Assembly: GCA_903871545.1 (NCBI GenBank)
Contig: CAIQHG010000083.1
Location: 54,178 to 118,177, forward strand
Direction: 5' to 3'
Origin: an uncultured Burkholderiales bacterium
GTDB lineage: Bacteria > Pseudomonadota > Gammaproteobacteria > Burkholderiales > Burkholderiaceae_C
DNA: 64,000 nucleotides
Shown: positions 63,942 to 64,000 of the stretch, piece after piece
How the letters are laid out: every line of letters begins with the position of its first letter
How positions within the stretch are numbered: the stretch's first letter is position 1
Program-made: the position numbers and the translations under genes
Notes under the pieces: model-generated
Told to the model about the DNA's origin: nothing
The model's input: only the letters and a program-made list of their open reading frames with translations
Database searches by the model: none

Positions 63942-64000
63942 GGAGGGGTGCCCGAGTGGCTAAAGGGGGCAGACTGTAAATCTGTTGGCTTACGCCTACA
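63942..64000 (+). tRNA. tRNA-Tyr(GUA), cut by the window end
   Basis: Acceptor strand GGAGGGG, then TGCCCGAGTGGCTAAAGGG for the D arm and CAGACTGTAAATCTG forming the anticodon arm with GTA, the tyrosine anticodon. The long variable arm typical of bacterial tRNA-Tyr has begun (TTGGCTTACGCC). The 3' third lies beyond the window. Confidence 0.93.

Overview
The window reads as a chromosomal segment of a Burkholderiales betaproteobacterium, most like the Comamonadaceae side of the order. The housekeeping blocks argS-SPOR-dsbA, lptA-lptB-rpoN, rpe/apaG, thiL-pgpA-pncC and trpE-trpG-trpD-trpC-ung are of a type familiar there, and the many acyl-CoA genes, Liv-type ABC transporters and a Bug/TctC receptor fit a catabolically versatile free-living bacterium. 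Base composition looks moderate rather than the high GC usual for that family. I saw no rRNA, CRISPR array, prophage or insertion sequence.

Left part (1-8062, mostly minus strand): a truncated amidase, a sulfonate/nitrate/taurine-type ABC importer (ATPase, permease, binding protein), a two-CBS-domain protein on the plus strand, an epoxide-hydrolase-like alpha/beta hydrolase, an isovaleryl-CoA-dehydrogenase-like flavoprotein and a crotonase.

Island A (8398-27523, plus strand, one long tightly packed unit): a Liv-type importer (livF, livG, livH, livM and a binding-protein gene interrupted by an in-frame TAA), an acyl-CoA ligase, a PECR-like reductase, a LiuC/AtuE-like hydratase, an AtuA-family protein, a TetR regulator, a biotin-dependent acyl-CoA carboxylase whose alpha subunit is split in two, a second CoA ligase, a nitronate monooxygenase-like protein, a DsbA-fold/HCCA-isomerase-like protein and an enoyl-CoA hydratase. 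It resembles the acyclic terpene utilization (Atu) and leucine/isovalerate (Liu) logic: activate the acid, dehydrogenate, carboxylate the methyl branch, hydrate, cleave. Here the enzymes are joined to a dedicated importer. The substrate is unknown; a methyl-branched or isoprenoid acid is the best inference.

Middle (27755-32942): a Tat-exported alpha/beta hydrolase, a decayed small secreted lectin-like gene, a cryptochrome-DASH, a secreted SGNH esterase and a DUF1080 lipoprotein.

Island B (33142-43166): a second complete Liv importer on the minus strand, divergent from a GntR/FCD regulator with a perfect operator-like palindrome between them. The plus-strand genes are a carboxymuconolactone-decarboxylase-like protein, a 3-hydroxyisobutyrate-dehydrogenase-like enzyme, an unusual SCP2-like/alpha-beta hydrolase fusion, a metallo-beta-lactamase-fold lactonase and a Bug receptor. 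Together they suggest uptake and opening of an ester or lactone.

Right part (43485-64000): GtrA and a GT2 glycosyltransferase, then core genes (argS, SPOR protein, dsbA, lptAB, rpoN, an RlmL-like methyltransferase, a PIN protein, rpe, apaG, thiL, pgpA, pncC), a SorA/SorB sulfite dehydrogenase pair, the trp genes with a possibly structured leader, ung, and the start of a tRNA-Tyr at the window edge.
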